Shown piece after piece: positions 42,874 to 51,959 of a stretch of DNA of 64,000 nt. Both the position numbers and the translations under genes were made by a program. Under the pieces are notes generated by a model. That model was not told the DNA's origin, searched no databases, and saw nothing but the letters and a program-made list of their open reading frames with translations. Positions within the stretch are counted from its first letter, which is position 1. The number at the start of each line of letters is the position of its first letter. The stretch is from Meiothermus sp. (GTDB taxonomy: Bacteria; Deinococcota; Deinococci; Deinococcales; Thermaceae): contig NZ_BPIM01000001.1 in NCBI RefSeq assembly GCF_026004115.1, forward strand, positions 2,150,501 through 2,214,500, given 5' to 3'.

Positions 42874-43371
42874 ATGAAACTTTTGTGGTTTTTGCTTTTG
42901 CTGCTGGCCCCGGTGCTGGCGTTGGCTCCCGGTGACCCGGTGTCCTTGCCCAAAGTGCAGGACTCCTTTGGTAAGCCTGTAGACCTGGCGGCTACGGCCA
43001 GGGAGGGGAAATATCTGTTGTTCTGGTTTTATCCTAAGGCCAGCTCGCCCGGTTGCACCGCCCAGGGCAAGCGCTATGCCGAGCTTTATGGCGAGTTCGA
43101 GAAGCTGGGTGTGGAAATTTTCGGGGTAAGTGCCGACCCTGCCGCCGACCAGTGCGCCTTCATCGAGCAGATGGCACTCAAAGGGGCCATGCTGCCCGAC
43201 CGGGATGGCACCCTGGCCAGGCTCTTCAAGGTGGGTGGGATTTTTGGCTTCTACAACCGCGACACCATTTTGGTTAACCCCAGGGGCCGCATCGAGCGCA
43301 TCTGGCGCAACGTGAATCCCTTCCGCGACCCCGATACGGTGCTGGCGTACGTGCGTGAACTGAAGCGGTGA
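42874..43371 (+). CDS. Peroxiredoxin, Bcp/PrxQ family, exported
   Basis: A 165-residue paralogue of the preceding protein with an added N-terminal signal sequence or anchor (MKLLWFLLLLLAPVLALAPG). The peroxidatic Cys is C61 and the second Cys is C94, spaced 33 residues as in the neighbour. It lacks the 8-residue insert (GWLGFGLL) found in the first copy. It would protect the envelope while the first acts in the cytosol. Confidence 0.9.
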   Translation: MKLLWFLLLLLAPVLALAPGDPVSLPKVQDSFGKPVDLAATAREGKYLLFWFYPKASSPGCTAQGKRYAELYGEFEKLGVEIFGVSADPAADQCAFIEQMALKGAMLPDRDGTLARLFKVGGIFGFYNRDTILVNPRGRIERIWRNVNPFRDPDTVLAYVRELKR

Positions 43372-43494
43372 GTTTTACTTTTGCTGTCTGAGTGTCCGAA
43401 TGCACACTCTTGAGCTAATGCCTTATTCAAAAAGGCAAGAGACTGTAACCATTCCGCAAGTCTTTGTTCGCCTGGAATCGCAAAATAACAGTTG

Positions 43495-45015
43495 ATGAAA
43501 GTAGTGGTGATCGGTGCGGGGGTCGGGGGTCTTACTACCGCCGCTTTGTTGGCGCAGGCGGGCCTCGAGGTTACCGTGCTCGAGCACCACACTTACCCCG
43601 GCGGCTCGGCAGGCACCTTCTGGCACCAGGGTTTTCGCTTCGATGCAGGTGCAACCTTGCTGGCCGGTTTTGATGAGGCGGGGGTTTTTACCCGACTGGA
43701 GCGCCAGTTGGGCGTTCGTTTTCCTGTGCGCAAGCTGGCCCCGGGCGAACCTTTGATGGAGGTCTGGCTGCCGGATGGCCGGGTCGTGACCCGTCCGGTG
43801 GGTCGGGCCCACGAGTTGGAAGCACAGCGGGAGGCATTTGGCAAAACCGTGCTGCGGTTCTGGACCTGGCAAGAAAGGCGGGCTCATGCCCTGTGGAAAC
43901 TGGCCCAGGGTTTGCCGTTTCCACCGGCCGACTTGCTCGAGTTGCGGCGTATGGTGCAGCAGGGGCTGCCCTGGGCACTGGAGCACCTGGCCGATTTACC
44001 GGGAATTCTGGCCGATTTGCTGCGCCGCACGGGGGCCCATGCGCCCTCTCATCCGTCATTCAGGCGCTTTCTGGATGCCCAGCTTCTGATTGCCTCTCAA
44101 ACCGATGCCCAGGGCACCTACGCGCTGTTTGGAGCGGCGGCCCTGGATCTGCCCCACCGGGGCCCGGCCATGCCTATGGGGGGGATGGGCGCTGTGCCCG
44201 AGACCCTGGCCGAGGCCGTACGCCAGCACGGGGGTCGGGTGCTTTACCGCCACCGGGTGGAAAAACTGGAGGTTCAGAAGGGACGGGTTGTGGCCGTGGA
44301 AGTTGCGCTGGGTGGGAAGCGACGCGGGGAGCGAGAGGTGCTCGAGGCCGACCTCTTCATCGCCAACCTGACCCCCGGCGACCTGGCGGCCCTCATCCCC
44401 GGCGGCTCCCAGCAGAACCCACCAGCCGATGGCTGGGGGGCCTTCATGCTGCACGCTGTGGTGCCCGAGGACGTGGTTCCACCGGGCGCCCCCTACCGGC
44501 AGTGGGCGGGGGAAGGCGATTGGACGTTTGTGAGCCTGGCGGATGCCGGTGATCCTTTGCGCGGCCCGGCGGGTTTGCGGGTGTTATCGGCCTCGGTGCA
44601 TACCCGGCTGGTCGAGTGGCGGGGCTTATCCAAAGAAGCCTATCAGGCCCAGAAACAAGTTTGGCAGAAACGGGTTTTGCGACAGGTAGAGCGGCTGATC
44701 CCCGGCTTCCTGGAGTCGGCAGTGCTTGTGCTGGGTGGAACCCCTCGCACCTATCACTTTTACACCCGCCGACGGGACGGCTGGGTGGGGGGGTATCCAC
44801 AGGTACACCCCTTCCGCACCCCCAGCCCCAGAACGCCCTACTCCAACCTGTGGCGGGTAGGGGAGACCATCTTTCCCGGGCAGTCAGTGCCGGCGGTGGC
44901 GCTGGGGGGCGAGCGGGTGGCGGCGCTGGTTCTGACCCGACTGGGGGTAATACCAGATTCGGTTAGTTCGTCACCGCAGGGTGACGAACTAACCCGACCG
45001 AAGGGAGTGCTCTAG
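43495..45015 (+). CDS. FAD-dependent oxidoreductase, CrtI/phytoene-desaturase-like
   Basis: A 506-residue flavoprotein with an N-terminal Rossmann motif (VVVIGAGVGGLTTAALLAQA) and the desaturase-type PGGSAGTF that follows. The C-terminal FAD motif is SVPAVALGGERVAALV. Substrate is unknown; carotenoid or other isoprenoid oxidation is possible. The last 22 codons and the stop (44950-45015) come from composite repeat R6, so the original C-terminus was replaced or extended. A TTG at 43492 is an alternative start. Confidence 0.85.
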   Translation: MKVVVIGAGVGGLTTAALLAQAGLEVTVLEHHTYPGGSAGTFWHQGFRFDAGATLLAGFDEAGVFTRLERQLGVRFPVRKLAPGEPLMEVWLPDGRVVTRPVGRAHELEAQREAFGKTVLRFWTWQERRAHALWKLAQGLPFPPADLLELRRMVQQGLPWALEHLADLPGILADLLRRTGAHAPSHPSFRRFLDAQLLIASQTDAQGTYALFGAAALDLPHRGPAMPMGGMGAVPETLAEAVRQHGGRVLYRHRVEKLEVQKGRVVAVEVALGGKRRGEREVLEADLFIANLTPGDLAALIPGGSQQNPPADGWGAFMLHAVVPEDVVPPGAPYRQWAGEGDWTFVSLADAGDPLRGPAGLRVLSASVHTRLVEWRGLSKEAYQAQKQVWQKRVLRQVERLIPGFLESAVLVLGGTPRTYHFYTRRRDGWVGGYPQVHPFRTPSPRTPYSNLWRVGETIFPGQSVPAVALGGERVAALVLTRLGVIPDSVSSSPQGDELTRPKGVL

Positions 45016-45076
45016 GATTCAAAAAGACAACCTCTGGGGTTTTTGGTTTTGTAAACTGTCTTTTTGAATCCGGTAT
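44950..45076 (+). repeat. Composite MITE-like repeat, copy R6 (short form)
   Basis: A 127-bp copy from ATACC to GGTAT with the TTCGTCACC/GGTGACGAA hairpin, joint GGAGTGCTCTAG and GATTCAAAAAGACA module, and no 38-bp unit. The left 66 bp are translated as part of the FAD oxidoreductase gene. It sits between the convergent 3' ends of that gene and mrdA. Confidence 0.85.
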
Positions 45077-45084
45077 AACCCAGC

Positions 45085-46842
45085 CTAGCGGGCCGCGAAA
45101 CTCTGCCCCACTTTCCAGTAAGCAGCCATGACCTTGCGCACAGCGGGCAGGGCTACCCCACTGCCCTCGCCTCCGTTCTCGAAGAAGGCCACTACCACCA
45201 GCGGGGGCCGGGGGTCACTGGGGTCTACCGGGCCGTAGCCCATATACCAGGCGTGCTCGAGGCCGGGGGTGAGTGTTTCGTTCTGGGCAGTACCGGTCTT
45301 GCCTGCGGTGGCTACGGGAAAATTGCCCAGCACATGCCGCGCGGTACCCCAGGTGACGGTTTTGCGCAGTCCTTCCTGTAGTTCATTCCAGTAGCGCCCC
45401 GGCACAAAAGTAGTGGGCCGCCTTACCTCTTGATTACCAATCCGGCGAACCAGGTGTAGCTCAGGTTGCTGACCGCTCTGGGCAATGGTAGCGAGCATAC
45501 GGGCAATCTGAACAGGGGTGGCCTTGTTGTATCCCTGCCCGATGGCAATCGAAAGGGTCTCGCCCGGCCACCAGCGGGGGTCTTTAGGAATGTTCTGGCG
45601 CTTCCATTGCAGGGTGGGCACAATGCCGGTTTGCTCGCCGATTTCCAGCCCGGTCGAGCGGCCTACCCCCAGTTCCAGCGCCCGCTTGTGGAGTTTGTCC
45701 ACCATGCCGATGGGGTCGAGCATGGCCACCTGGTAGTACCAGGTGTTGCAGCTTTGTGCGATGGCTTCCTTGACGGTCATCATGCCCATGTCCACCCGGG
45801 CCCAGTTGCGGCGAATGCCGCCAAAAACGATGTAGGGGCTACAGCGGAAAGCGGTGTTGCTGGTGACATAGCCGCTTTCCAGGGCCAGGCTCGAGGTCGC
45901 CAGTTTGTAGGTAGAGCCCGGTGGATAGGCATTCACCGCCCGGTTCAGGGTAGGCCGGTCTTTGTCGGCAAACAGTTCGCGGATTTTGTCGTTGGGGCGC
46001 GGTCTGCGGCCAAACAGGTTGGGGTCGAAGGCGGGGGCAGTGGCCATGGCCAGTACCTCGCCGTTGCGCGGGTCGAGGGCCACGATGGCCCCCTTGGCCT
46101 GGCGGGCCAGCGGAAGCCCATTGCGAAGGCGGATGCGGTTGATGTCCTCCACCCCCTCCCGTAGCGCCTGCTCGGCAGCCCGTTGCAGGTTCAGGTCGAG
46201 GGTCAGGTACACATCGGTGCCGGCCTGCGGTTCTTTGAGTTCCTCGTAGCGCACCCGCTGGCCCCGGGCATTCACCTCGGCCAGCACCACACCCTTGATG
46301 CCCTTGAGCTGGGCTTCCAGGGCCGCCTCGAGGCCCGCCGCTCCCACCAGTTCCTCGGGGTCGTAGCCCTCCTGGAGCTGTTCCTGGGTGGGCAGCGCAG
46401 TATATCCAATCACCGGCCCCGCGATGGGGTTGGGGTAAACCCGCTCGATACGCTCCAGAAGCTTCAGATTGGGTTCCCCGGCGGCCAGCTCGGCCAGGGT
46501 GGGAATCAGTACCTCTGGAATATTGACCATCAGCTCCTGCGGCTCCCGCTCCACCTTGGGCAGTTCCTTGAGCCCGGCCAGCGCCAGAATGCGCTCCTTG
46601 AAATGTACTTCCCCACCCAAATAAATCAAATCCACCGCCAGTCGGTTGGTGGCGATTACCTGCCCGTTTCGATCCAGAATGCGCCCCCTGGGGGCTAGCG
46701 AGGTTTCGGTACGAAGGTAGTTGCCCTGGCTGCGGGTGGCATACTGCTCGTACTGCACCACCTGTAACTGCCACAGCCGCCCCACAAACAGCATCAGTAT
46801 GAGGTAGAAAAGCCCCAGCAGGATCCAGACACGGCTGTTCAC
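45085..46842 (-). CDS. mrdA: Penicillin-binding protein 2 (MrdA)
   Basis: A 585-residue peptidoglycan transpeptidase of the elongation machinery. It has one N-terminal membrane anchor (about 5-25), a dimerisation domain (LAPRGRILDRNGQVIATN) and a transpeptidase domain with the active Ser in YPPGSTYKLA, SCNTW and KTGTAQ. It is the third gene of mreC-mreD-mrdA and starts 9 bp after mreD. Confidence 0.95.
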   Translation of the reverse strand: MNSRVWILLGLFYLILMLFVGRLWQLQVVQYEQYATRSQGNYLRTETSLAPRGRILDRNGQVIATNRLAVDLIYLGGEVHFKERILALAGLKELPKVEREPQELMVNIPEVLIPTLAELAAGEPNLKLLERIERVYPNPIAGPVIGYTALPTQEQLQEGYDPEELVGAAGLEAALEAQLKGIKGVVLAEVNARGQRVRYEELKEPQAGTDVYLTLDLNLQRAAEQALREGVEDINRIRLRNGLPLARQAKGAIVALDPRNGEVLAMATAPAFDPNLFGRRPRPNDKIRELFADKDRPTLNRAVNAYPPGSTYKLATSSLALESGYVTSNTAFRCSPYIVFGGIRRNWARVDMGMMTVKEAIAQSCNTWYYQVAMLDPIGMVDKLHKRALELGVGRSTGLEIGEQTGIVPTLQWKRQNIPKDPRWWPGETLSIAIGQGYNKATPVQIARMLATIAQSGQQPELHLVRRIGNQEVRRPTTFVPGRYWNELQEGLRKTVTWGTARHVLGNFPVATAGKTGTAQNETLTPGLEHAWYMGYGPVDPSDPRPPLVVVAFFENGGEGSGVALPAVRKVMAAYWKVGQSFAAR

Positions 46843-46851
46843 GCGGTACTC

Positions 46852-47328
46852 CTATTTGCTGCGAACTGCAAAAAGCTGCTGAGAGAGTCGGATAACGAAA
46901 GGCGCGATCAGAAGGGTCAGCAGCATCTCCGGTAGAATAACCGACCACAGCGTGAGAGGATTGAAGTTGGAGAGCCGCAACCAGTAGGCTACCAGCAAGA
47001 TACCCAACCACTTGGCTACGAAGCTGCCCCCCAGAATGACGACCTGCCCGGCCAACTCGTCCCAATGTACCAGCCGCGAAAGACGGTAGTAAGCATAGGC
47101 GGCAAATAGCAGTCCCACCGCATGCAATCCTGGATACCCTGCCGAAAGCAGGTCTTGCAGCAACCCTAGGGCAAAGGCCAGAGGCAAGCCCACATAAGGC
47201 GATATTGAAGCCACCAGTAACAGGGTGGCCAGATAAATCAAATCGGGGGGTGTAAAGCTATCGCCCAGCAACCCAGAAACAAAGCCCTGGAGGAGAAAAG
47301 CCGAAACTGCAATTAGAATAATTCGCAT
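46852..47328 (-). CDS. mreD: Rod shape-determining protein MreD
   Basis: A 158-residue integral membrane protein with about five hydrophobic segments. MreD couples MreC and PBP2 in lateral wall growth. The frame is open another 99 nt, but the ATG at 47328 gives the hydrophobic N-terminus (MRIILIAVSAFLLQGFV). Sequence is poorly conserved, so the call rests on topology, size and position between mreC and mrdA. Confidence 0.88.
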   Translation of the reverse strand: MRIILIAVSAFLLQGFVSGLLGDSFTPPDLIYLATLLLVASISPYVGLPLAFALGLLQDLLSAGYPGLHAVGLLFAAYAYYRLSRLVHWDELAGQVVILGGSFVAKWLGILLVAYWLRLSNFNPLTLWSVILPEMLLTLLIAPFVIRLSQQLFAVRSK

Positions 47329-47475
47329 AGCTGGGAAAGGGCTGATCCAGTCGATACACGGATGACGATGAAAAGTGGGTTCACCGATCGCATTTGCGTT
47401 CCTTTTGGGTCTTTCCCGACAGCCCAAAGCTGTCGCTATAACCCTTGCTGTGCCAAGGTCTGTGAGGCTTTGTGT

Positions 47476-48267
47476 TCATAGCGGCTTGAGCACCTGCACT
47501 TCTTCCAACAGTGAGAGCTGCACGGCGGGCCGTACCATCAGGACCTTTTTTAGGGCACCGGGCGAAATGGGCAGCACCTGTTCGACGGTGCCCACGGTAA
47601 TACCGGCAGGGTAAAGTCCTTGCAATGCGCCCGACACCACCTTGTCGCCAGGTTTGACGCTGGCTTCGGGAGCAATCTCAACCCGCAGCATGCTTGGGGG
47701 GGCACCATAAGCAATACCACGCCCTGGGGCGCCTGCGAGCCGTACCCCCACCCGCGATTCGGGGTCGAGCACCGTGCGAACCACGGCATTGTTTGGTGTG
47801 ACCTCGGTGATGATCCCTACCAGTCCGCTGGCGGTCGTGACAGGCATGCCGACCCGCAGACCCTGGGCTGAACCGGCGCCCAGATAAAGCCTGCGATAAA
47901 GCCCCGAGGGATCATCGTCAATCACCGGCGCAACCGCTACCACGCCCAAACCTTGCACAGTCTGTACCCGCAGGGTGGCCTGAAGCTTGCGGTTTTCCAG
48001 CGTCAGGCGCTGGTTTTCTTGCTGGAGTTGTTGCAACTCGGCTTGCATCTTACGTTGTTCGGCCCGCAGGTCACGGCGGTCAAAAATAGCAGCCAGGCTG
48101 GCCTTGACATTCTGGCCCAGGCGAAAGGAATAGCCAAACAAAGGGGCAGTGCGGGCGGCAAACTCACCTGGCAAGGTGGGGGCCGATTGCCGGGTGAGGG
48201 TTGCCAACAAGACCCCCAGCAACAATAAGCCGACCAGCAAAGCCCTGCGAATCGCGGTATCGCTCAT
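47476..48267 (-). CDS. mreC: Rod shape-determining protein MreC
   Basis: A 263-residue bitopic protein: one N-terminal span (about 9-25), a coiled coil (about 65-100: LRAEQRKMQAELQQLQQENQ) and a beta-rich periplasmic domain with GLVGIITEV and GDKVVSGALQGLYPAGI. It activates PBP2. No mreB gene is adjacent, as expected where it sits elsewhere in the chromosome. A TAGACT box about 80 nt upstream (48353-48348, minus strand) may be its promoter. Confidence 0.93.
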   Translation of the reverse strand: MSDTAIRRALLVGLLLLGVLLATLTRQSAPTLPGEFAARTAPLFGYSFRLGQNVKASLAAIFDRRDLRAEQRKMQAELQQLQQENQRLTLENRKLQATLRVQTVQGLGVVAVAPVIDDDPSGLYRRLYLGAGSAQGLRVGMPVTTASGLVGIITEVTPNNAVVRTVLDPESRVGVRLAGAPGRGIAYGAPPSMLRVEIAPEASVKPGDKVVSGALQGLYPAGITVGTVEQVLPISPGALKKVLMVRPAVQLSLLEEVQVLKPL

Positions 48268-48419
48268 AATCTAGCGCCTGATCGAAGAATGCAGAAAGTG
48301 ATGGTGGACTGCCTAAAAAAACTCAAAAAAATCAACTCCCAAACAAGAGTCTAGCGTATATGGTAACTGTTGTCTCACGGCGGGCCGCATTACGCAGAGC
48401 ACCAGCACGTGAGTCGAGA

Positions 48420-49181
48420 TTATTCAACTATCGGCTTAGGTTTGGCGCCGATGTAGCGTGTGGCCGTCCAGATCAACACCACTGCAAATACTAACCGTAG
48501 CCAGAATTCAGGTAGCTGGTTGGCCACCAGACCCCCCGCAAAAGCCCCAAGCAAAATGCCCACCACCAGCCCCGGCACATACTCCTGGGCCAGGTTGCCG
48601 TGGCGGTAGTGCGTATAAGACCCAACCAGGGCCGAGGGAATCATGGCCAGCAGGGAGGTACCCTGGGCAGTGTGCTGCTCGAGGCCCACCAGCAAAACCA
48701 TAATGGGCACCGTGATGGTGCCGCCCCCCACCCCCAGCAGGCCCGAGGCAAAGCCCGCAGCCGCCCCCGTAAAGATGAGAGGAATAATCCGCAGCCAGCC
48801 TTGCAGGGGCTCCTCGACATGCGGAATATAGGGCTTAAGCAGCAGGCTCAGGGCTACTACCACCAGGTACCAGCCAAAGACCCGCTTAAGTCTCCATTCC
48901 GGCAACTGGTTGGCGTAGCGCGCGCCCCAGTTGGCCGTGACCATAGCGCTGGGGAAAATCAGCAAGGCTGCCAGCCAGTCCACCGTGCCCTGGGTGGCAT
49001 AGGTGAGGGCCCCGGCCAGGCCGGTAAATACCACCATAACCAGGCTGGTGGCCACGGCTCGGTGCTGGGTTAGCTTAAGAAAGGTGGCCATCAACGGAAC
49101 CGCTACAATGCCCCCGCCCAGACCTACCAACCCCCCAAAGGCCCCCGCTACCAGTCCGATCCACAGGCTAGAAAGATTCAC
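48420..49181 (-). CDS. TauE/SafE-family anion exporter
   Basis: A 253-residue membrane protein with seven to eight hydrophobic segments. The duplicated family motif appears as GGLVGLGGGIVAVPLM near the N-terminus and GLLGVGGGTITVPIMV in the second half. It probably exports sulfite or a sulfonate; the exact anion is unknown. It sits between mreC and the M19 dipeptidase on the same strand, 36 bp after the latter. Confidence 0.88.
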   Translation of the reverse strand: MNLSSLWIGLVAGAFGGLVGLGGGIVAVPLMATFLKLTQHRAVATSLVMVVFTGLAGALTYATQGTVDWLAALLIFPSAMVTANWGARYANQLPEWRLKRVFGWYLVVVALSLLLKPYIPHVEEPLQGWLRIIPLIFTGAAAGFASGLLGVGGGTITVPIMVLLVGLEQHTAQGTSLLAMIPSALVGSYTHYRHGNLAQEYVPGLVVGILLGAFAGGLVANQLPEFWLRLVFAVVLIWTATRYIGAKPKPIVE

Positions 49182-49217
49182 AGCCCCCGTTATACCACGG
49201 CTTGTCAGATTTTAGAT

Positions 49218-50216
49218 TCAAAATGGCAAGACGCCTTGCAACCAACGCAGCCAGTTCTGGCCCAGCACCCCTTGTCGGAAAGGTGCGGGAACCAGTTCAC
49301 CGACTTTGTGCAGGTCGGCCGGCTGGTTAAGGCCCTCGGGGTTTTCGTGCAGACCAAAACCGCCATCGAAGTCGGAGCCGATGCCCACCTTGTCCCAGCC
49401 AACCAAGGCAGCGGTGTGGGCCATGTGCCGTCCGACGACGTCCAGCTTCACCCGCTCGGTGCCCCGCTGCCAGGTGTGATCCAGGAAAAACCCAAACAAG
49501 ACCGTGCCAATTACCCCGCCCCGCTGCCCGATGGCCCGGATCATGGCATCGCTCAGGTGGCGGTTGGCAAAAGGGGGCTCTTCGCCCCCCAGCAAGGCCC
49601 GAGGGTTGCTGTGGGTAGCGCAAACTGACCCCTCAAATACCTCTAGGGCCTGCCAGAGGGCCTGTTCGTCCATGTGGGAGAAGTCCAGGGCCAGGCGGTT
49701 CTCGTCCATGGCGTGCATCAGTTCGAATCCCAGCTCGCTCAGGCCGCCGGGTTCACGGGTGCCGCCCGAGTAGCGGGTGCGGTTCCAGGCAGGGCCGATG
49801 AGCCGCACCCCCTGGGCCTTCCAGAACCCCACCTCGCCTGGTTCGCGGATGCACTCGGCGCCCTCGATCAGGATGACCAGGGCGGTCACGCGGTCCTCCG
49901 GCCACAACGCCAGATGCCTTTGCAGGCTGGCCTGGTCGCGCAGAATGCGAATCCACCCCTGTTCTTCCCAGCGCAGATACACCTCGAGTTGCCGCAGGGC
50001 ATGCTGGTGAGCACTCTCTGGGTCGGTGTACTTGCGCGGATCCACCCAGAGGGTGGCGAAACAGATGCCGACCTGGCCTTCCCGTAAGGCTGGCAGGGTC
50101 ACGACCGGCACATCGGGATGGGTGTCCTGTTGGCGCAGCTCCGCCAGCGGCAGGGTGAGGTTGCGCCCCAGGTCTACTACGTTGTGGGCCAGGTCGAGAT
50201 GGGCGTCTACGATCAT
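49218..50216 (-). CDS. M19-family membrane-type dipeptidase (renal dipeptidase-like)
   Basis: A 332-residue zinc peptidase of the amidohydrolase fold. Metal-binding motifs are VDAHLDLAHN (start), IEGAE, LDFSHMDE and CATHSNPRAL, with GIGSDFDGG near the end. It hydrolyses dipeptides, possibly D-amino acid forms. Three in-frame starts exist; the ATG at 50216 is 7 nt behind TAGTAT and gives the family N-terminus. No signal peptide is seen. Confidence 0.9.
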   Translation of the reverse strand: MIVDAHLDLAHNVVDLGRNLTLPLAELRQQDTHPDVPVVTLPALREGQVGICFATLWVDPRKYTDPESAHQHALRQLEVYLRWEEQGWIRILRDQASLQRHLALWPEDRVTALVILIEGAECIREPGEVGFWKAQGVRLIGPAWNRTRYSGGTREPGGLSELGFELMHAMDENRLALDFSHMDEQALWQALEVFEGSVCATHSNPRALLGGEEPPFANRHLSDAMIRAIGQRGGVIGTVLFGFFLDHTWQRGTERVKLDVVGRHMAHTAALVGWDKVGIGSDFDGGFGLHENPEGLNQPADLHKVGELVPAPFRQGVLGQNWLRWLQGVLPF

Positions 50217-50223
50217 GGCCCAC

Positions 50224-50229
50224 ATACTA
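50224..50229 (-). promoter_or_regulatory. -10 box of the M19 dipeptidase gene, leaderless start
   Basis: TAGTAT on the minus strand ends 7 nt before the ATG at 50216, which helps choose that start. Confidence 0.55.
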
Positions 50230-50335
50230 TTCAAACTGGTGACATATTCCCAGGCCTGGGGTTGTGCGGGCTTTGCGCGGCGGTTTGTAGGGTAGGCCGG
50301 TGCAGTTCATAGCTTTTGCCTTTAAAAACAGGCTT

Positions 50336-51712
50336 ATGAACCTGATCTGGCACCGCGCCGATTTGCGGTTGCACGACAACCCTGCCCTGAGTGAAGCGCT
50401 GAAAGCGGGTCCTGCGGTGGGCCTGGTGGTGTTTGACCCTAACATTTTGCGAAACTCCACCCCCCGCCGGCGGGCCTGGTTTTTTCGGAACACCGCGGCT
50501 TTGCGCGAGGCCTATGCACGGCGGGGCGGAACCCTGCTGGTGCGCAGCGGCCAGCCCTGGGAGGTGCTGCCTCAGGCTATCAGCGAGTTGGGGGTGAACC
50601 GGGTTTACGCAGTTCGGAACTCGACTCCCTATGCTCGCTATCGCGATCAGAAGGTGGCTGCGGCCCTGCCTGGTCGCATTGTGTGGTTGGAGGGCCAGTA
50701 CATCCACGAACCCGGCAGCATTTTGAAGCCCGATGGTGGCCCCTACACCGTTTTTACGCCTTTCTCCAAACGCTGGTGGGCAGCCCGCGAGCCGGTTTTG
50801 CTTGAAGCACCCGCCCACTTTCCGGATGTGACCCTTCCGTTAGGCTTCAACCCAGGCATCATCCCCGAGGAGGCCTCGGACATACCGCTCCCGCCTGCAG
50901 GGGAGGAGGCCGCGTTGGGTGCGCTCGAGGTCTTTTTGCAGAACAAACTGTCTCGGTACCACCAGAACCGCGACGGGCTGGCTGGAGAAGGGGTCTCGAG
51001 GCTTTCCTACTACTTCACCCTGGGGGTGTTATCGCCCCGGCTGGCTGCTCGGAGAGCCTTGCAAATTGGCGGCGAGGGCGCTCGCAAATGGGTGAACGAG
51101 TTGTGCTGGCGCGACTTTAGCGGCGATCTGCTCTACCACCGCCCCCAGATGCTTCACTCGGCTTTTGACCCCCGTTGGGACGACCTCCCCTGGAACGATG
51201 ACCGCGAGCTTTTTGCAGCCTGGCTACAGGGCCACACCGGCATCCCGGTGGTGGACGCCTGTATGCGTGAGTTGCGGGCCACGGGCTTTTTGTCTAACCG
51301 GGGCCGCATGGTGGTAGCCCAGTTTGCGGTCAAGTTGGCCCTCTTGCCCTGGCAACAGTGCGAACGGGCTTTTCGCGACCTGCTGCTCGATGGTGACAAC
51401 GCCTCCAACCTCCAGGGCTGGCACTGGGCGGGGGGGCTGGGAGTAGATGCGGCACCCTACTTTCGGGTCTTTAACCTGATCACCCAGGCCAAGACCCACG
51501 ACCCCGGCGGGGCATGGCTCAGGCGCTGGGTGCCCGAGTCGGGCGGACAGCCCCATCCTTACAAAGCCCCGGTGCTGGATTTAGAGCTGGCCCGCAAGCG
51601 CTACCTGGCCGCGGCGGAGAAAATCGCCAGGAAAACCGGGGCCGGTGTCCCTGACCAAAGCTTTCAACGGGTGGCCCCAAGACCTCCTGAGAATGAGCCG
51701 GGTGGCTCCTAA
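50336..51712 (+). CDS. phr: Deoxyribodipyrimidine photolyase (class I)
   Basis: A 458-residue flavoenzyme that uses blue light to split cyclobutane pyrimidine dimers. The N-terminal antenna domain starts MNLIWHRADLRLHDNPAL. FAD-binding signatures in the C-terminal half are GIPVVDACMRELRATGFLSN and LQGWHWAGGLGVDAAPYFR. A GTG 36 nt upstream is a possible but less likely start. It is followed by a DUF2256 gene, as often seen next to photolyase or cryptochrome genes. Confidence 0.95.
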   Translation: MNLIWHRADLRLHDNPALSEALKAGPAVGLVVFDPNILRNSTPRRRAWFFRNTAALREAYARRGGTLLVRSGQPWEVLPQAISELGVNRVYAVRNSTPYARYRDQKVAAALPGRIVWLEGQYIHEPGSILKPDGGPYTVFTPFSKRWWAAREPVLLEAPAHFPDVTLPLGFNPGIIPEEASDIPLPPAGEEAALGALEVFLQNKLSRYHQNRDGLAGEGVSRLSYYFTLGVLSPRLAARRALQIGGEGARKWVNELCWRDFSGDLLYHRPQMLHSAFDPRWDDLPWNDDRELFAAWLQGHTGIPVVDACMRELRATGFLSNRGRMVVAQFAVKLALLPWQQCERAFRDLLLDGDNASNLQGWHWAGGLGVDAAPYFRVFNLITQAKTHDPGGAWLRRWVPESGGQPHPYKAPVLDLELARKRYLAAAEKIARKTGAGVPDQSFQRVAPRPPENEPGGS

Positions 51713-51716
51713 TAAG

Positions 51717-51734
51717 CTTCTAAGCGCTTAGAAG
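51717..51734. promoter_or_regulatory. 18-bp perfect palindrome after phr
   Basis: CTTCTAAGCGCTTAGAAG is fully self-complementary and lies 5 bp after the phr stop and 70 bp before the DUF2256 start. It lacks a T-run, so it is a weak terminator candidate; an operator for the downstream genes is equally possible. Confidence 0.4.
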
Positions 51735-51803
51735 ATTAGATCCGAAACCCAGCAGCAAAGGAACTCGGTAATGCGCGACGTCCAGGGCATATATAGGCTT
51801 GAT

Positions 51804-51959
51804 ATGGGATACAAAGGTTTCAAGGCGCACCTGCCCATCAAGGTTTGTCCGGTGTGTAGTAGGCCTTTTCAGTGGCGCAAGAAATGGGCTCAAAACTGGC
51901 CAGATGTGATGTACTGTTCGGAACGCTGCCGGGCCTGGGCCCGGAGGAGGAAGACTTGA
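51804..51959 (+). CDS. DUF2256 small zinc-ribbon-like protein
   Basis: A 51-residue protein with four cysteines ([16 protein letters not shown], then MYCSERCR), the DUF2256 signature. Function is unknown, but the family is strongly linked to photolyase and cryptochrome genes, as here. The ATG at 51804 gives the compact family form; an ATG at 51771 adds 11 residues. It overlaps the next gene by 4 bp (TTGA). Confidence 0.85.
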   Translation: MGYKGFKAHLPIKVCPVCSRPFQWRKKWAQNWPDVMYCSERCRAWARRRKT

